From: Sorghum bicolor
Lineage: Eukaryota > Streptophyta > Magnoliopsida > Poales > Poaceae
Assembly: GCF_000003195.3 (NCBI RefSeq)
Contig: NC_012878.2
Location: forward strand, 51,212,629-51,276,628
Direction of reading: 5' to 3'
Length of the DNA: 64,000 bases
Under the pieces are notes generated by a model that saw nothing but the letters and a program-made list of their open reading frames with translations, was not told where the DNA came from and ran no database searches. Each line of letters begins with the position of its first letter. The stretch's first letter is position 1. Made by a program: the position numbers and the translations under genes. Below are positions 43,938 through 56,662 of the stretch, one piece after another.

Positions 43938-44591
43938 TATACCATAATGTAGTTTTATACAGGTATCAACCGTACAACGGCATACCATGCATATGCCGAC
44001 AATAAGGCTGCATATACACGTATTTTGATACAACCTAATACACATCTAAGATTGAAGCAATACCTTCACTTGGCGCCGACACCACACTTTTATCATTTAA
44101 GTCCTTATTTGAATGTTGTTAGTTGGGGTTAAGGATGAAACCATATCAATGATCCTCCATTATGTCTCATATCCTATATTTTCTTGGATATTATAGTCGG
44201 ATACGGATCATTCGGATATTAACATCTATTTCATATAGATATCAAAAGTCTAGTTTTTGGTATTCGAACTCGGATTAGGTTGGATATTAAATGTTCATAT
44301 GCGTATCTTTGCAAGGCATGGTTGGAGGGTTTGGCAACAAAATTTCTTTTTCTGTTTCATCTCAATGATGTTTGAAAGGCGCTCTAGTTAGCATACCAAT
44401 ATTGTTGGAGCAACTCAAGGTGTGCTTACCCCGCCAAAGTTTCTTCCGTGTGAGTGAGGTTTGTCGGTGTTTCGCAAACGGCCAAACCAGTTTGCTAAAA
44501 TCGGCTAGCATTTTTGTGCCAAGTGCCAACAAACCCTTGAACATTTCTCGAACACAACATTTTCAAGTGCTCTCACTTGTTTTGACTGGAT
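43938..44591. other. Intergenic stretch without recognised gene
   Basis: AT-rich DNA before the gypsy insertion; no recognisable gene. Confidence 0.45.
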
Positions 44592-44596
44592 GTGAT

Positions 44597-47337
44597 TGTA
44601 ACACCCAAAACGTGAGTTTCAATTAATAGGAATTAATTTGATTTATTTAAGAGTTTGGGTGAGCATTTGAATCTAGCAAAATAAATAATTTTGTGCAAAT
44701 TAAAAATTTATCCTAAGTTTAGAAACGTGAATTTTGCATTCATGCTGGGGCATAATTATTTTGTATTGTATGTTCTGTTTTATTGTGAGTATTTTGTTTC
44801 AAAGTTTCTTTGGAAAAGGGAATTGAGAAAAGAAAACAGAAAAGAATAAAAAAAAAAAAAAAAAAAAACTCCCTGGAAGACCAGGCCCCGGCCTGCCCCT
44901 TTCCCCCTCTCATGGCCGGGCGCGGCCCAATTCCCCCTCCCCGCGGCCCAGCAAGCCGCGGCCCAGCTGGGCAGCAGGTGCGCCTCCCTTCTTCCCCTCC
45001 TCCCTCTGGCTGACCTTCGGGCCCCGCACGTCAGCCTCCCCACGCACCTTCCCTTCTTCTTCCCCCCCGCCGGGACGCGCGCAGGGAAGGTTTCCTCCCC
45101 GATGTCGAACCCGAACCGCGGATTCCCTGCCTTTTTTTGTGAAATCAAGCCCTATAAAGCTCCCCCTCCAAAGCCACAGCTCCGTTTGCATCTAAATCGC
45201 AAAAAAAATCCAGCCCTAGACGCCCCAGTGAAGCTCGGTTGGATCTCACCGCGGCCGGCCTCGTTTTCTCTGTGGAGCGCGCCCTTCGCTTCTTCCCAGG
45301 CCGAGCCGAACCCGGGGGTGAGTTCGCCCTTTTCTCCTCCACGCGCCCATGGCTTCGTTTCGTGTTTTGGTGCTCGGAAAGTAGAAAGACGCGGCCTCCG
45401 GTGAGCTTCACGGCGGCGGTAATGGCGCACCACCGCGCCGGAATCCAGGAAGCCGGCCGGCCCGCCGCTGGTGCCCCTGAATGGATCAAGACCCTCCGTT
45501 TCTAATCCAACGGCCGAAATCGACCGATACCCCTTCAATCGCGTTTTTGCTAAAGAGCCCCTGCTGTTTTTAGGAATAAACCCGCAGTCCATTGCGTAGT
45601 TCACTGAATACGCTTTCTCCACTGGAAAGCGTATTTTCTGTCGGCCGAGTTCAAATACGCTTTGCAGAAATTACAGAATTGCCACTGATTTTATAATGCT
45701 CATAAAATATTCATTTTAATTCCGTTTGTGTCCATTCAAATTGCGTTAGGTTCGTAATTAGATGCTCTACATGTTAGAAACATAAATTTACTATTTTGAA
45801 GCTTTTTATTCTGCAGTACTATTTAATTAATTATTTCCCTATAGGAAATCTTAGAAAATTCATATCTTTCACGTTTTAATTCCGATTTTCGTGAACTTTA
45901 CGTTTGTGTGATCGTAGCGCTGCGTAGATTATTTTCATAAACTTTTATATTTATTTTACCACTGTTTGGTGTATTGTTCTAATTATATCTTGTTTGCTTC
46001 GTGTATGATTGTCTACATTGGAATGCGTGTTGTTGATTGATGATTGGGATTAGACGGTGAGCCGTACGTTGGTGCTCAAGATCAAGTATTTGAAGACCAG
46101 CAGGCTCAGGAGAGCTTTGAGCAAGGCAAGTATAACTTGGGATCATCCTTGTTACCTACTCACTTATAACTACATATATATATCATATGCATGCTATCAC
46201 CTTGTCGACCTTAGCAAAATCATAGATGATTGTTACCTGGATTCCTTGCTACCTACTTGATATGCATTTGGTGTAGATGTGCTAGTGCTTGATATAATCC
46301 ATGATCTTGTAAGATGATTAATAGCTATGCAATGAACATAAAAGAATGACAAATAACGATATGAGATCTTGTCTGTAAGTGATCACCGGGACAACAGTGC
46401 AACCATGAGGGCTATAATGGCTCTGGCTTTAGCTCAGTATGAAGACCTTTTCTAGCTTGTTAGAGGTTACCCGAAAGGGCGGAGGGGCTGAACCGACACG
46501 GGTATAGTGCGAGCCCCTGTCCCTATGTGTATAGGCTGCGCGTCATTGTGCCATTCGGAAGGGGGGTATCTATATCTGCTCGCAAAGGAAACCTTGCGGC
46601 CCTAACATGTTAGACGAACTTTTGAAAGGCTTCATAGTGATCCCTGCCGACCTCCCTAGGAAGGGGGTTAAGAGACTAGCTACCTCGGGCGAAAGGGTAA
46701 ATCATGACTCATGGGTAAAGATGTACAACCTCTGCAGAGTGTTAAAACTAGTATACTAGCCGTGCTCACGGTTATGAGCGGCCTTGGGGGTTCTTGCTGC
46801 GCCGACGATGAGCTTATTAAGTTGTTATGTTCATTTGATTATCGTTTATGCTATGAATTAATTATGCTTACACTTGATCATGCGATTAATGGATTATTTC
46901 TTCTACCTTGGCATTTGCTATTTAATTATGAATATGCTATCCACTATTAAAAGCTAAAGGCAGTCAAACCAGTGTCAGCTATTTGAGCCTCATGAACCCC
47001 TGGTTATACTTGTTGAGTACGATATGTGCTCACTCTTGCAATTTCCCAACACCTCAGGATATGATAATGAAGATGACTGGAATGAGGATTACCGCTATGA
47101 GTACTAGGTTTGGAGTCAACCAGTCAACAGTGTCCCTGTGTGGAGCTTCCGTTGAGAGCGTTGTTTACTTTATGCTATCATCTTTTTGTATTAGACTATG
47201 TGATTTATTATGTTTCGCTATGTAATAAACACTGCAATGGTACATTTGAGATTTGTCTACTTATGTGTGCGACTGTTTCTGGGGCACATATGAGTCTTTT
47301 ATGCATCCTATTTTGTTCTTAAAATATGGGTGTGACA
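44597..47337 (+). repeat. 5' LTR of the chromovirus
   Basis: 2741 bases, TGTAACACCC to GGGTGTGACA. Contains a 21-base A run near 44848-44868 and a GC-rich stretch around 44880-45480. The small open frames within it occur in both LTRs and are not taken as genes. Confidence 0.96.
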
Positions 47338-47340
47338 AAT

Positions 47341-47352
47341 TGGTATCAAAGC
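47341..47352 (+). other. Primer-binding site of the chromovirus
   Basis: TGGTATCAAAGC three bases after the LTR, matching the 3' end of initiator tRNA-Met except for one base of the usual TGGTATCAGAGC. Confidence 0.85.
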
Positions 47353-47531
47353 TTTGTTGACTGTAGGACGCAAACCTAGTTAGCAAATGGTCGAAAACTT
47401 AGGTCCTTATTTTACTTACTTCATGCTTCCCACTATGGCCTTGTTATTCGCTAAAAGTTTTATGCTTCTCTATCTTGCTCTATTGTGAAATTATTACATC
47501 CATCTGATCTATGTCTAAAAACTTTTTGTAG

Positions 47532-48329
47532 ATGCCGCCCCGCACCCGTAGTGCTGCACGCATGGCTGCTGAGGAGTACCGTGCCATGTTCAACCTAGGA
47601 GGACAGCATGTGGATGGAGTTCCTGAGCTGGAAGATGAGGAATCAAGGGTGGAAGCTCAGGAGGAAGGGCCTGAGGATGAGGAGATGCAAGATCTACCTC
47701 CACCACAGTCTGCTAATGCAAGGATGGGATGGACTACTGAGCTGTGGATTCCAGAGGCAGATCCCAAGGATTTCTTCCATGAGAACTTGGTGCTGACATT
47801 GAAACACCATTACCCAGATTTGCAAGCCACACTGGAGTATAACTGCACTGAGCACAAACACCCTCTGAGGAGATCACTTTGGATTGCAGAGCTGATAGTC
47901 AAGACACTGGACGCCACTAAGGGGATTCGAAAGGTGGAATCAAAACACATTGCCCGAATCAGCCGGGACACGATGAGAGAGAGCATGGCAGATGCAGCTT
48001 ACCAGGCCTTGACCTTCTACCGTGGTAGACGCTTTGAGGATGTTCAGTATAATGCAACATACCACTATCCTCGCTTTGTACCAGAGAAGATGACTTGGGC
48101 CATAGAAGTTGCAGATGCTTCACAACCAAAGCTTCAAGCACAAGTGGAGTTGACCTATGAGCTGACACTCAAGGTGATAGAGTTGGAGAATGAACTACAC
48201 CGTGAGAGGAAGCTGCTGGAGAAAGAGCAAAGGGAAGCGGATGACCTTCGAGCGGAGTTAGGCCGTCCCAAACTTCATAAGAGGCTGCATGTTGAACCCA
48301 TCTTGAAGGATGCTGCACCCGAAGAGTAG
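47532..48329 (+). CDS. Extra ORF between PBS and gag, unknown function
   Basis: 265 residues (MPPRTRSAARMAAEEY onward), in the sense orientation ahead of gag, where most Ty3/gypsy elements have only a leader. The N-terminus is basic, then a strongly acidic stretch (about 35-55, rich in E and D). The middle is mixed (AELIVKTLDATKGIR; FYRGRRFEDVQYNATYHYPR). A predicted coiled coil follows at about 205-245 (LTLKVIELENELHRERKLLE). No zinc knuckle, protease or nuclear-localisation motif was recognised. It is uninterrupted in a very young element, so it is probably maintained. Extra ORFs upstream of gag are known in some plant gypsy lineages such as Ogre, but I do not recognise this one. Translation from the genomic RNA would start at this first ORF. 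Confidence 0.75.
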   Translation: MPPRTRSAARMAAEEYRAMFNLGGQHVDGVPELEDEESRVEAQEEGPEDEEMQDLPPPQSANARMGWTTELWIPEADPKDFFHENLVLTLKHHYPDLQATLEYNCTEHKHPLRRSLWIAELIVKTLDATKGIRKVESKHIARISRDTMRESMADAAYQALTFYRGRRFEDVQYNATYHYPRFVPEKMTWAIEVADASQPKLQAQVELTYELTLKVIELENELHRERKLLEKEQREADDLRAELGRPKLHKRLHVEPILKDAAPEE

Positions 48330-49012
48330 AAAAGAACCCATATGTAATAGTAACGTTAGTAGTTGCGAGTTATTTCGAGTCTTTTGCTAGTGTGGTGTGA
48401 ACTTGGTGTGCTTGCTGAATTGTTATTATGAATATGTGTGATTTGGATTTTTGTAATGAGTGCTGGGAAATTGTGGGCATGTCCACAAGTTCCCTAATTA
48501 AGAACCTTAAGTAAGAACATGAATAAATAGTAGTTTGGGGTCATATCCTGTTTCTGTCTTTTGCTGTTTTCTGGAGCAGCCTGCAATGATTCTGGAATAA
48601 ATCAAATTCTTCTCGTGCAATGTTCATCAAAATTTTCTGGGAATAAGTAGACTTCCATATCTTTCCAATGCCACACGAATGATCATATTATCTATTATGA
48701 GCTGTGAGTTATGACTGTTTAAAGTTGAGGTTTCTGCGCAGTCTGGAATTCTGGAACAGTTTCGGTTGTACACAGTTTTTGATTAAACTAACGTTGGAAT
48801 CTGGTAATATGATCTAAATGAAAGTTGTAGACAATTTCTTTATATTTCCAACGGTGTACAGCATGTGTCCTTTTGAATTCTGGAACTCGAGATATTACTG
48901 ATTTTCTGATCTGCTGATGTTGGATGTTACCCAGAAAATTTCAGATTCGGTTAACTCTTGTAATTGTCATGTTGGACATTACTAAGATGTGTTTATATAC
49001 CTTGGAATGCAG
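48330..49012 (+). other. Spacer between the extra ORF and gag
   Basis: About 680 bases without a long ORF, ending TACCTTGGAATGCAG directly before the gag ATG. The CAG/ATG junction could be a splice acceptor, but the usual pyrimidine tract is weak. Confidence 0.5.
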
Positions 49013-52000
49013 ATGGCAGCAAGGGGAAGAGGCAGAGGCAGAGGCCGTGGCAATGGCAATGACAATGGCAATGGTGGCAATGCTCCAATCACCGTGGAGG
49101 AACTCATGCAAACCCAAAATCAGATGATGCACGTTTTCATGCAGCACCTGCAGCAACAACCTCCACCGACACCACCACCTATTCATGTGAGGGACAAGCG
49201 TGGAGAGTTTATGAAGGGAAGACCTCCGGTATTTACACACTCAGCTGATCCCATGGAGGCAGATGATTGGTTACGTGCTGTGGAGAGGCAGCTAAACATA
49301 GCACAGTGCAATGACTTGGAGAAGGTGTTGTATGCTTCTGGACAGCTTCAAGGTGCAGCTCAGACATGGTGGGAGTCGTATCAAGCTGCTCGTCCCAACA
49401 ACGCTCCTCCTGTCACATGGCTGGAATTCTGTAGGGACTTCAGAGCTCGACATATAAATGAAGGAGTGATGGAGCTCAAACAAGAAGAATTCAGATCACT
49501 TAGGATGGGCTCCATGACTGTGGCAGAATATCATGACACATTTGAACAGTTGGCTCGCTATGCTCCGAATGATGTCAGGGAAGATGCTGATAAGCAGCGT
49601 CTATTCATGAAGGGCTTGTACTATGAACTCAGGTTGCAGTTGGCTGGAAACACCTATCCTACCTTCCAGGCTCTTGTGAATCGTGCTATCGTGCTTGATA
49701 ATATGCGGAAGAGTCAGGATAAGAAGAGAAGGATGCTGGCACAAGGTTCTGGGAGCAACAACCGTCAGCGTTTCAGTTCTCACCAAGGTCATCAGCAGAG
49801 GTTCCAGGGACCAGTTAGTCAGTGGAACCGCAACCAACAACCCCAGCGTTTCCAGAACCAGTCACAGAGTGGGAACCAACGTCCTCCATTCCAACAACGT
49901 AACCATAATCAACAGCAGCATGGCCAGCAGGCACCTCGCCCAGGGAACCCAAATGCCAACTCCACAAAAAGAAGTGCCTCTAACACTCCTACCAGGTGTT
50001 TCCGTTGTGGGAAGGAAGGACATATGTCCTATGATTGCCCAGAGAAGTTTAATCCGCAGTACAATGACCGGAGATCCACTCCTAATTCAGCAAAGGTGAA
50101 CAACGTGGCAGCAGAAACTGTTCAGGAGGGACCAGAAATCATGATGGGTACGTTCAGCATCAACTCTATCCCTGCTACAGTTTTATTTGATTCTGGAGCT
50201 TCACATACTTTCATATCGCAAGCATTTGTTAGAGTTCATAGCCTTCCTCTTGTTGCAATGAACACCCCTATGTTAGTTAATTCACCGGGTGGGACTATAC
50301 CAGTTTCTTTACGTTGCCCCTCAGCAAGTCTTTCTTTAAGGGGGGTAGATTTTCCTATCAGTCCCATGGTTATGAGAACTTCAGGCATAGATGTGATCTT
50401 GGGTTTGGATTGGATGAAGCAACATGCGACAAATATTAACTGCAAAGAGAGAGTAGTGGTTCTGACAACACCAAAGGGAGAAAGAATCAGTGTTGATGTA
50501 ACAATGCAAGCACCACTCACAGCTAAAGTGAACCAACTGACTGATGATGTGGATCCTCAGAATTTGGTAGTGGATGAGTTTCCGGATGTCTTTCCAGACG
50601 AATTGCCAGGTATGCCACCTGACCGAGACATTGAATTTATTATTGAATTACTACCTGGTACTGCACCCATAGCTAAAAGACCATATAGGATGGGGGTTAA
50701 AGAACTAGAAGAACTTAAGAAACAAATTAAGGAATTGCAAGATAAAGGGTTCATTCGTCCTAGCTCATCACCATGGGGTGCACCAGTTATCTTTGTTGAT
50801 AAGAAGGATGGTAGTCAGCGGATGTGTGTGGATTATCGGTCACTTAATGAGGTTACTATCAAGAACAAATACCCATTGCCTAGGATTGATGACTTGTTTG
50901 ATCAACTAAGAGGTGCTTGTGTGTTCTCTAAGATTGATTTGCGTTCTGGTTATCATCAATTGAAGATTCGGAATTCCGATATACCAAAGACAGCTTTCAC
51001 AACAAGGTATGGGTTATATGAGTATACAGTTATGTCTTTTGGTTTGACCAATGCACCAGCTTACTTTATGTACATGATGAATAAAGTATTTATGGAGTAT
51101 CTTGATAAGTTTGTGGTGGTCTTTATTGATGATATTCTGGTATTCTCTAAAACCAAGGAAGAACATGCTGAACATCTGAGATTGGTCTTACAGAAACTTA
51201 GAGAACATAAGTTGTATGCTAAGCGTAGTAAGTGTGAGTTTTGGTTGGAGGAAGTTTCTTTTCTTGGTCATGTTGTCTCAAACGGTGGTATTGCAGTGGA
51301 TCCTAGTAAGGTGAAAGATGTGTTGAATTGGAAACCACCTACCGATGTGAGTGAAATTCGCAGTTTTCTTGGTTTGGCTGGTTATTATCGTAGGTTCATT
51401 GAAGGGTTCTCAAAACTTGCAAAGCCTATGACTGCTCTGTTGGAGAAGAATGCTAAGTTTGTATGGTCTGATAAGTGTCAAGCTAGTTTTGAGGAGTTTA
51501 AGAAGAGATTGACTACTGCACCTGTGTTGGTATTGCCAGATCTGAGTAAGAGTTTCTCTATCTATTGTGATGCTTCTCGTCTGGGTTTGGGTTGTGTTCT
51601 TATGCAAGAAGGTAGAGTTGTTGCTTATGCATCTAGGCAGTTGAGGAAACATGAACTGAATTATCCTACTCATGATCTAGAGTTAGCAGCTGTGGTTCAT
51701 GCATTGAAGATTTGGAGACACTATTTGATTGGGCATAAGAGTGACATATACACGGATCATAAGAGTCTGAAGTACATCTTCACCCAGACAGATCTGAATT
51801 TGAGGCAACGAAGATGGTTGGAACTGATAAAGGATTATGACTTGGAAGTGCATTACCATCCTGGAAAGGCGAACGTCGTAGCTGATGCACTTAGCAGAAA
51901 GAAATATGTTAATGAACTTCAGGCGACACCTGAATCTGAAGAGTTGTGTGCTGAATTTGCATTTTTGAACTTGGGAATTGTAGTAAATGCTATGGAAATT

Positions 52001-53443
52001 GAGGTCACTCCTACCCTGGAGGAAGAGATATTGAAAGGACAATTGGAAGATGAGAAACTAAAGGAGATAGCACAGAATGTGGCATTAGGCAAAGCACCAG
52101 GATTCAGAATAGATGACAATGGTGTATTGTGGTTCGGAAAAAGGATATGTGTTCCGGAAGTGAAGACTATTCGTGATACGATTCTGAGAGAGGCTCATGA
52201 GTCAGCCTATTCCATTCACCCTGGTAGCACCAAGATGTATCTAGATCTGAGGCAGAAGTACTGGTGGTATGGTTTAAAGAGAGATGTAGCTGAGTATGTT
52301 GCTTTGTGTGATACTTGTCAGCGAGTGAAAGCTGAACATCAGAGGCCAGCTGGACTGTTGCAACCAATGAAGATTCCGGAATGGAAGTGGGAAGAAGTGG
52401 GTATGGATTTTATAGTGGGATTACCACGTACACAAAGAGGGTATGACTCAATATGGGTGATAGTGGATCGTTTAACCAAAGTTGCTCATTTCATACCTGT
52501 CAAAACTTCATATAGTGGAGACCGGTTGGCAGAGTTGTACATGGAAAGAATTGTTTGTTTGCATGGAGTACCTAAGAAGATTGTGTCAGATAGGGGTACT
52601 CAATTCACATCTCACTTTTGGAAAGCAGTGCATGATTCCTTGGGAACAAAGTTGAATTTCAGTACAGCGTATCATCCACAGACAGATGGGCAGACCGAGA
52701 GGATAAATCAGATATTGGAGGATATGTTGAGAGCTTGTGCCTTGCAGTATGGGACTAGTTGGGACAAGAGTTTGCCATATGCAGAATTCTCCTACAACAA
52801 CAGCTATCAGCAAAGTCTTAAGATGGCACCGTTTGAGGCACTGTATGGTCGGAAGTGCAGAACACCCTTGTTTTGGAATCAGACAGGAGAAACTCAGGTG
52901 TTTGGGACAGATGTGCTTAGACATGCAGAACAACAAGTGCGGACTATTCGGGATAACTTGAGAATTGCTCAATCTCGTCAGAAAAGCTATGCAGATACGC
53001 GTAGGCGAGAGCTGGCTTTTGATGCGGGTGATTATGTCTATCTGAAAGTGTCACCTATGCGGAGTGTGAAGAGGTTTAATATGAAGGGAAAGCTAGCTCC
53101 AAGGTATGTTGGTCCGTTTAAAGTTTTAGAAAGGCGTGGAGAAGTAGCATATCGGTTAGAATTGCCGGAAAGTTTATCTGGTGTGCACGATGTGTTCCAT
53201 GTGTCACAACTTAAGAAGTGTTTGCGTGTACCGGAGGAGCAACTACCATTGGAAGAACTTTCCGTTAAAGGTGACCTCACCTATGAAGAGTATCCGGTCA
53301 AAATATTGGAGACAGCAGAGAGGGTCACCAGAAGTCGGGTCATCAGAATGTGCAAAGTACAGTGGAATCGGCATTCGGAAGCGGAGGCAACTTGGGAAAG
53401 AGAGGACGATCTGAGGAAGTCATACTCATATCTGTTCGAGTAA
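49013..53443 (+). CDS. Chromovirus Gag-Pol polyprotein with chromodomain
   Basis: 1476 residues from ATG 49013 ([17 protein letters not shown]). The frame opens at 48989, but this ATG begins the basic R-G repeat typical of the family's Gag. Order: gag capsid (about 55-230; [29 protein letters not shown]); Q/N-rich tract; CCHC knuckle [14 protein letters not shown] (about 329-342); protease [10 protein letters not shown] (D about 393); reverse transcriptase with [13 protein letters not shown] and VFIDDILVF (about 640, 705); RNase [12 protein letters not shown] (about 853) and [11 protein letters not shown]; integrase with HHCC finger (CDTCQRVK), [18 protein letters not shown] and [10 protein letters not shown] (about 1131-1230); [20 protein letters not shown]-terminal chromodomain-like [20 protein letters not shown] with ATWEREDDL (about 1426-1476). 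All catalytic residues that I can identify are present and there is no stop. Confidence 0.96.
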   Translation: MAARGRGRGRGRGNGNDNGNGGNAPITVEELMQTQNQMMHVFMQHLQQQPPPTPPPIHVRDKRGEFMKGRPPVFTHSADPMEADDWLRAVERQLNIAQCNDLEKVLYASGQLQGAAQTWWESYQAARPNNAPPVTWLEFCRDFRARHINEGVMELKQEEFRSLRMGSMTVAEYHDTFEQLARYAPNDVREDADKQRLFMKGLYYELRLQLAGNTYPTFQALVNRAIVLDNMRKSQDKKRRMLAQGSGSNNRQRFSSHQGHQQRFQGPVSQWNRNQQPQRFQNQSQSGNQRPPFQQRNHNQQQHGQQAPRPGNPNANSTKRSASNTPTRCFRCGKEGHMSYDCPEKFNPQYNDRRSTPNSAKVNNVAAETVQEGPEIMMGTFSINSIPATVLFDSGASHTFISQAFVRVHSLPLVAMNTPMLVNSPGGTIPVSLRCPSASLSLRGVDFPISPMVMRTSGIDVILGLDWMKQHATNINCKERVVVLTTPKGERISVDVTMQAPLTAKVNQLTDDVDPQNLVVDEFPDVFPDELPGMPPDRDIEFIIELLPGTAPIAKRPYRMGVKELEELKKQIKELQDKGFIRPSSSPWGAPVIFVDKKDGSQRMCVDYRSLNEVTIKNKYPLPRIDDLFDQLRGACVFSKIDLRSGYHQLKIRNSDIPKTAFTTRYGLYEYTVMSFGLTNAPAYFMYMMNKVFMEYLDKFVVVFIDDILVFSKTKEEHAEHLRLVLQKLREHKLYAKRSKCEFWLEEVSFLGHVVSNGGIAVDPSKVKDVLNWKPPTDVSEIRSFLGLAGYYRRFIEGFSKLAKPMTALLEKNAKFVWSDKCQASFEEFKKRLTTAPVLVLPDLSKSFSIYCDASRLGLGCVLMQEGRVVAYASRQLRKHELNYPTHDLELAAVVHALKIWRHYLIGHKSDIYTDHKSLKYIFTQTDLNLRQRRWLELIKDYDLEVHYHPGKANVVADALSRKKYVNELQATPESEELCAEFAFLNLGIVVNAMEIEVTPTLEEEILKGQLEDEKLKEIAQNVALGKAPGFRIDDNGVLWFGKRICVPEVKTIRDTILREAHESAYSIHPGSTKMYLDLRQKYWWYGLKRDVAEYVALCDTCQRVKAEHQRPAGLLQPMKIPEWKWEEVGMDFIVGLPRTQRGYDSIWVIVDRLTKVAHFIPVKTSYSGDRLAELYMERIVCLHGVPKKIVSDRGTQFTSHFWKAVHDSLGTKLNFSTAYHPQTDGQTERINQILEDMLRACALQYGTSWDKSLPYAEFSYNNSYQQSLKMAPFEALYGRKCRTPLFWNQTGETQVFGTDVLRHAEQQVRTIRDNLRIAQSRQKSYADTRRRELAFDAGDYVYLKVSPMRSVKRFNMKGKLAPRYVGPFKVLERRGEVAYRLELPESLSGVHDVFHVSQLKKCLRVPEEQLPLEELSVKGDLTYEEYPVKILETAERVTRSRVIRMCKVQWNRHSEAEATWEREDDLRKSYSYLFE

Positions 53444-53473
53444 GCACCGTTCAATCTCGAGGACGAGATTCTT

Positions 53474-53490
53474 TTAAGGGGGGTAGAGTT
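53474..53490 (+). other. Polypurine tract of the chromovirus
   Basis: TTAAGGGGGGTAGAGTT directly before the 3' LTR start TGTAACACCC. Confidence 0.85.
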
Positions 53491-56226
53491 TGTAACACCC
53501 AAAACGTGAGTTTCAATTAATAGGAATTAATTTGATTTATTTAAGAGTTTGGGTGAGCATTTGAATCTAGCAAAATAAATAATTTTGTGCAAATTAAAAA
53601 TTTATCCTAAGTTTAGAAACGTGAATTTTGCATTCATGCTGGGGCATAATTATTTTGTATTGTATGTTCTGTTTTATTGTGAGTATTTTGTTTCAAAGTT
53701 TCTTTGGAAAAGGGAATTGAGAAAAGAAAACAGAAAAGAATAAAAAAAAAAAAAAAAACTCCCTGGAAGACCAGGCCCCGGCCTGCCCCTTTCCCCCTCT
53801 CATGGCCGGGCGCGGCCCAATTCCCCCTCCCCGCGGCCCAGCAAGCCGCGGCCCAGCTGGGCAGTAGGTGCGCCTCCCTTCTTCCCCTCCTCCCTCTGGC
53901 TGACCTTCGGGCCCCGCACGTCAGCCTCCCCACGCACCTTCCCTTCTTCTTCCCCCCCGCCGGGACGCGCGCAGGGAAGGTTTCCTCCCCGATGTCGAAC
54001 CCGAACCGCGGATTCCCTGCCTTTTTTTGTGAAATCAAGCCCTATAAAGCTCCCCCTCCAAAGCCACAGCTCCGTTTGCATCTAAATCGCAAAAAAATCC
54101 AGCCCTAGACGCCCCAGTGAAGCTCGGTTGGATCTCACCGCGGCCGGCCTCGTTTTCTCTGTGGAGCGCGCCCTTCGCTTCTTCCCAGGCCGAGCCGAAC
54201 CCGGGGGTGAGTTCGCCCTTTTCTCCTCCACGCGCCCATGGCTTCGTTTCGTGTTTTGGTGCTCGGAAAGTAGAAAGACGCGGCCTCCGGTGAGCTTCAC
54301 GGCGGCGGTAATGGCGCACCACCGCGCCGGAATCCAGGAAGCCGGCCGGCCCGCCGCTGGTGCCCCTGAATGGATCAAGACCCTCCGTTTCTAATCCAAC
54401 GGCCGAAATCGACCGATACCCCTTCAATCGCGTTTTTGCTAAAGAGCCCCTGCTGTTTTTAGGAATAAACCCGCAGTCCATTGCGTAGTTCACTGAATAC
54501 GCTTTCTCCACTGGAAAGCGTATTTTCTGTCGGCCGAGTTCAAATACGCTTTGCAGAAATTACAGAATTGCCACTGATTTTATAATGCTCATAAAATATT
54601 CATTTTAATTCCGTTTGTGTCCATTCAAATTGCGTTAGGTTCGTAATTAGATGCTCTACATGTTAGAAACATAAATTTACTATTTTGAAGCTTTTTATTC
54701 TGCAGTACTATTTAATTAATTATTTCCCTATAGGAAATCTTAGAAAATTCATATCTTTCACGTTTTAATTCCGATTTTCGTGAACTTTACGTTTGTGTGA
54801 TCGTAGCGCTGCGTAGATTATTTTCATAAACTTTTATATTTATTTTACCACTGTTTGGTGTATTGTTCTAATTATATCTTGTTTGCTTCGTGTATGATTG
54901 TCTACATTGGAATGCGTGTTGTTGATTGATGATTGGGATTAGACGGTGAGCCGTACGTTGGTGCTCAAGATCAAGTATTTGAAGACCAGCAGGCTCAGGA
55001 GAGCTTTGAGCAAGGCAAGTATAACTTGGGATCATCCTTGTTACCTACTCACTTATAACTACATATATATATCATATGCATGCTATCACCTTGTCGACCT
55101 TAGCAAAATCATAGATGATTGTTACCTGGATTCCTTGCTACCTACTTGATATGCATTTGGTGTAGATGTGCTAGTGCTTGATATAATCCATGATCTTGTA
55201 AGATGATTAATAGCTATGCAATGAACATAAAAGAATGACAAATAACGATATGAGATCTTGTCTGTAAGTGATCACCGGGACAACAGTGCAACCATGAGGG
55301 CTATAATGGCTCTGGCTTTAGCTCAGTATGAAGACCTTTTCTAGCTTGTTAGAGGTTACCCGAAAGGGCGGAGGGGCTGAACCGACACGGGTATAGTGCG
55401 AGCCCCTGTCCCTATGTGTATAGGCTGCGCGTCATTGTGCCATTCGGAAGGGGGGTATCTATATCTGCTCGCAAAGGAAACCTTGCGGCCCTAACATGTT
55501 AGACGAACTTTTGAAAGGCTTCATAGTGATCCCTGCCGACCTCCCTAGGAAGGGGGTTAAGAGACTAGCTACCTCGGGCGAAAGGGTAAATCATGACTCA
55601 TGGGTAAAGATGTACAACCTCTGCAGAGTGTTAAAACTAGTATACTAGCCGTGCTCACGGTTATGAGCGGCCTTGGGGGTTCTTGCTGCGCCGACGATGA
55701 GCTTATTAAGTTGTTATGTTCATTTGATTATCGTTTATGCTATGAATTAATTATGCTTACACTTGATCATGCGATTAATGGATTATTTCTTCTACCTTGG
55801 CATTTGCTATTTAATTATGAATATGCTATCCACTATTAAAAGCTAAAGGCAGTCAAACCAGTGTCAGCTATTTGAGCCTCATGAACCCCTGGTTATACTT
55901 GTTGAGTACGATATGTGCTCACTCTTGCAATTTCCCAACACCTCAGGATATGATAATGAAGATGACTGGAATGAGGATTACCGCTATGAGTACTAGGTTT
56001 GGAGTCAACCAGTCAACAGTGTCCCTGTGTGGAGCTTCCGTTGAGAGCGTTGTTTACTTTATGCTATCATCTTTTTGTATTAGACTATGTGATTTATTAT
56101 GTTTCGCTATGTAATAAACACTGCAATGGTACATTTGAGATTTGTCTACTTATGTGTGCGACTGTTTCTGGGGCACATATGAGTCTTTTATGCATCCTAT
56201 TTTGTTCTTAAAATATGGGTGTGACA
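53491..56226 (+). repeat. 3' LTR of the chromovirus
   Basis: 2736 bases; differs from the 5' LTR by one substitution and by A-run lengths (17 against 21, and 7 against 8). Confidence 0.96.
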
Positions 56227-56425
56227 GTGATTCTCATATATGCTCGTGGTATGAACTAGTACACTGCAAACAGAGATCGGAACAAGAGCCACCGGATGTA
56301 ATCCACACAAAGTGTGTTTTGGTGGAGCACTCACCCAGTCAACTTCTATGCTTAATCGCACAGATATTTTGGAATGGCTGCTTATGTGCATTTCGTAGTA
56401 CTGTGTTACCATCTCCTATTATATA

Positions 56426-56660
56426 CTTCCTCCGTCCCATAAATAAATGCATTTCTTTGACTCTTGTGATTCATATTTGACTATTCGTCTTATTTATTTT
56501 TTATGTAAATAATAAAAAACAAATTATTATATAAATATATCTAATAATAAAATAAGTCATGAAAAAATAAATATATTTATTAAAAAATTTTGAATAAGAT
56601 GAACGGTCAAACATGAATCATAAAAGTAAAAAAATATAATAATTTATGGAACGGATGGAG
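56426..56660. mobile_element. Stowaway-type MITE
   Basis: Left end CTTCCTCCGTCCCATAAATA, right end the reverse complement of TATTTATGGAACGGATGGAG-like sequence, TA on both sides (56424-56425, 56661-56662), AT-rich interior. Confidence 0.85.
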
Positions 56661-56662
56661 TA

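Larger units (their letters stand above)
44597..56226 (+). mobile_element. Complete, very young Ty3/gypsy chromovirus (Tekay/Del-like)
   Basis: An 11.6-kb element flanked by the exact 5-bp duplication GTGAT (44592-44596, 56227-56231). LTRs of 2741 and 2736 bases run TGTAACACCC...GGTGTGACA. By eye they differ by one substitution (44975 C, 53865 T) and two homopolymer-A length changes. The internal part holds a PBS, an extra ORF, an uninterrupted gag-pol with chromodomain, and a polypurine tract. All parts needed for transposition are present, so it may be active. A related solo LTR lies at 24538-28373 in the opposite orientation. Confidence 0.97.

Noticed and set aside
44780..45622. Long overlapping frames in the chromovirus LTRs
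   Set aside because: They occur in both LTRs on both strands in a GC-rich segment and contain homopolymer runs; no known domain.
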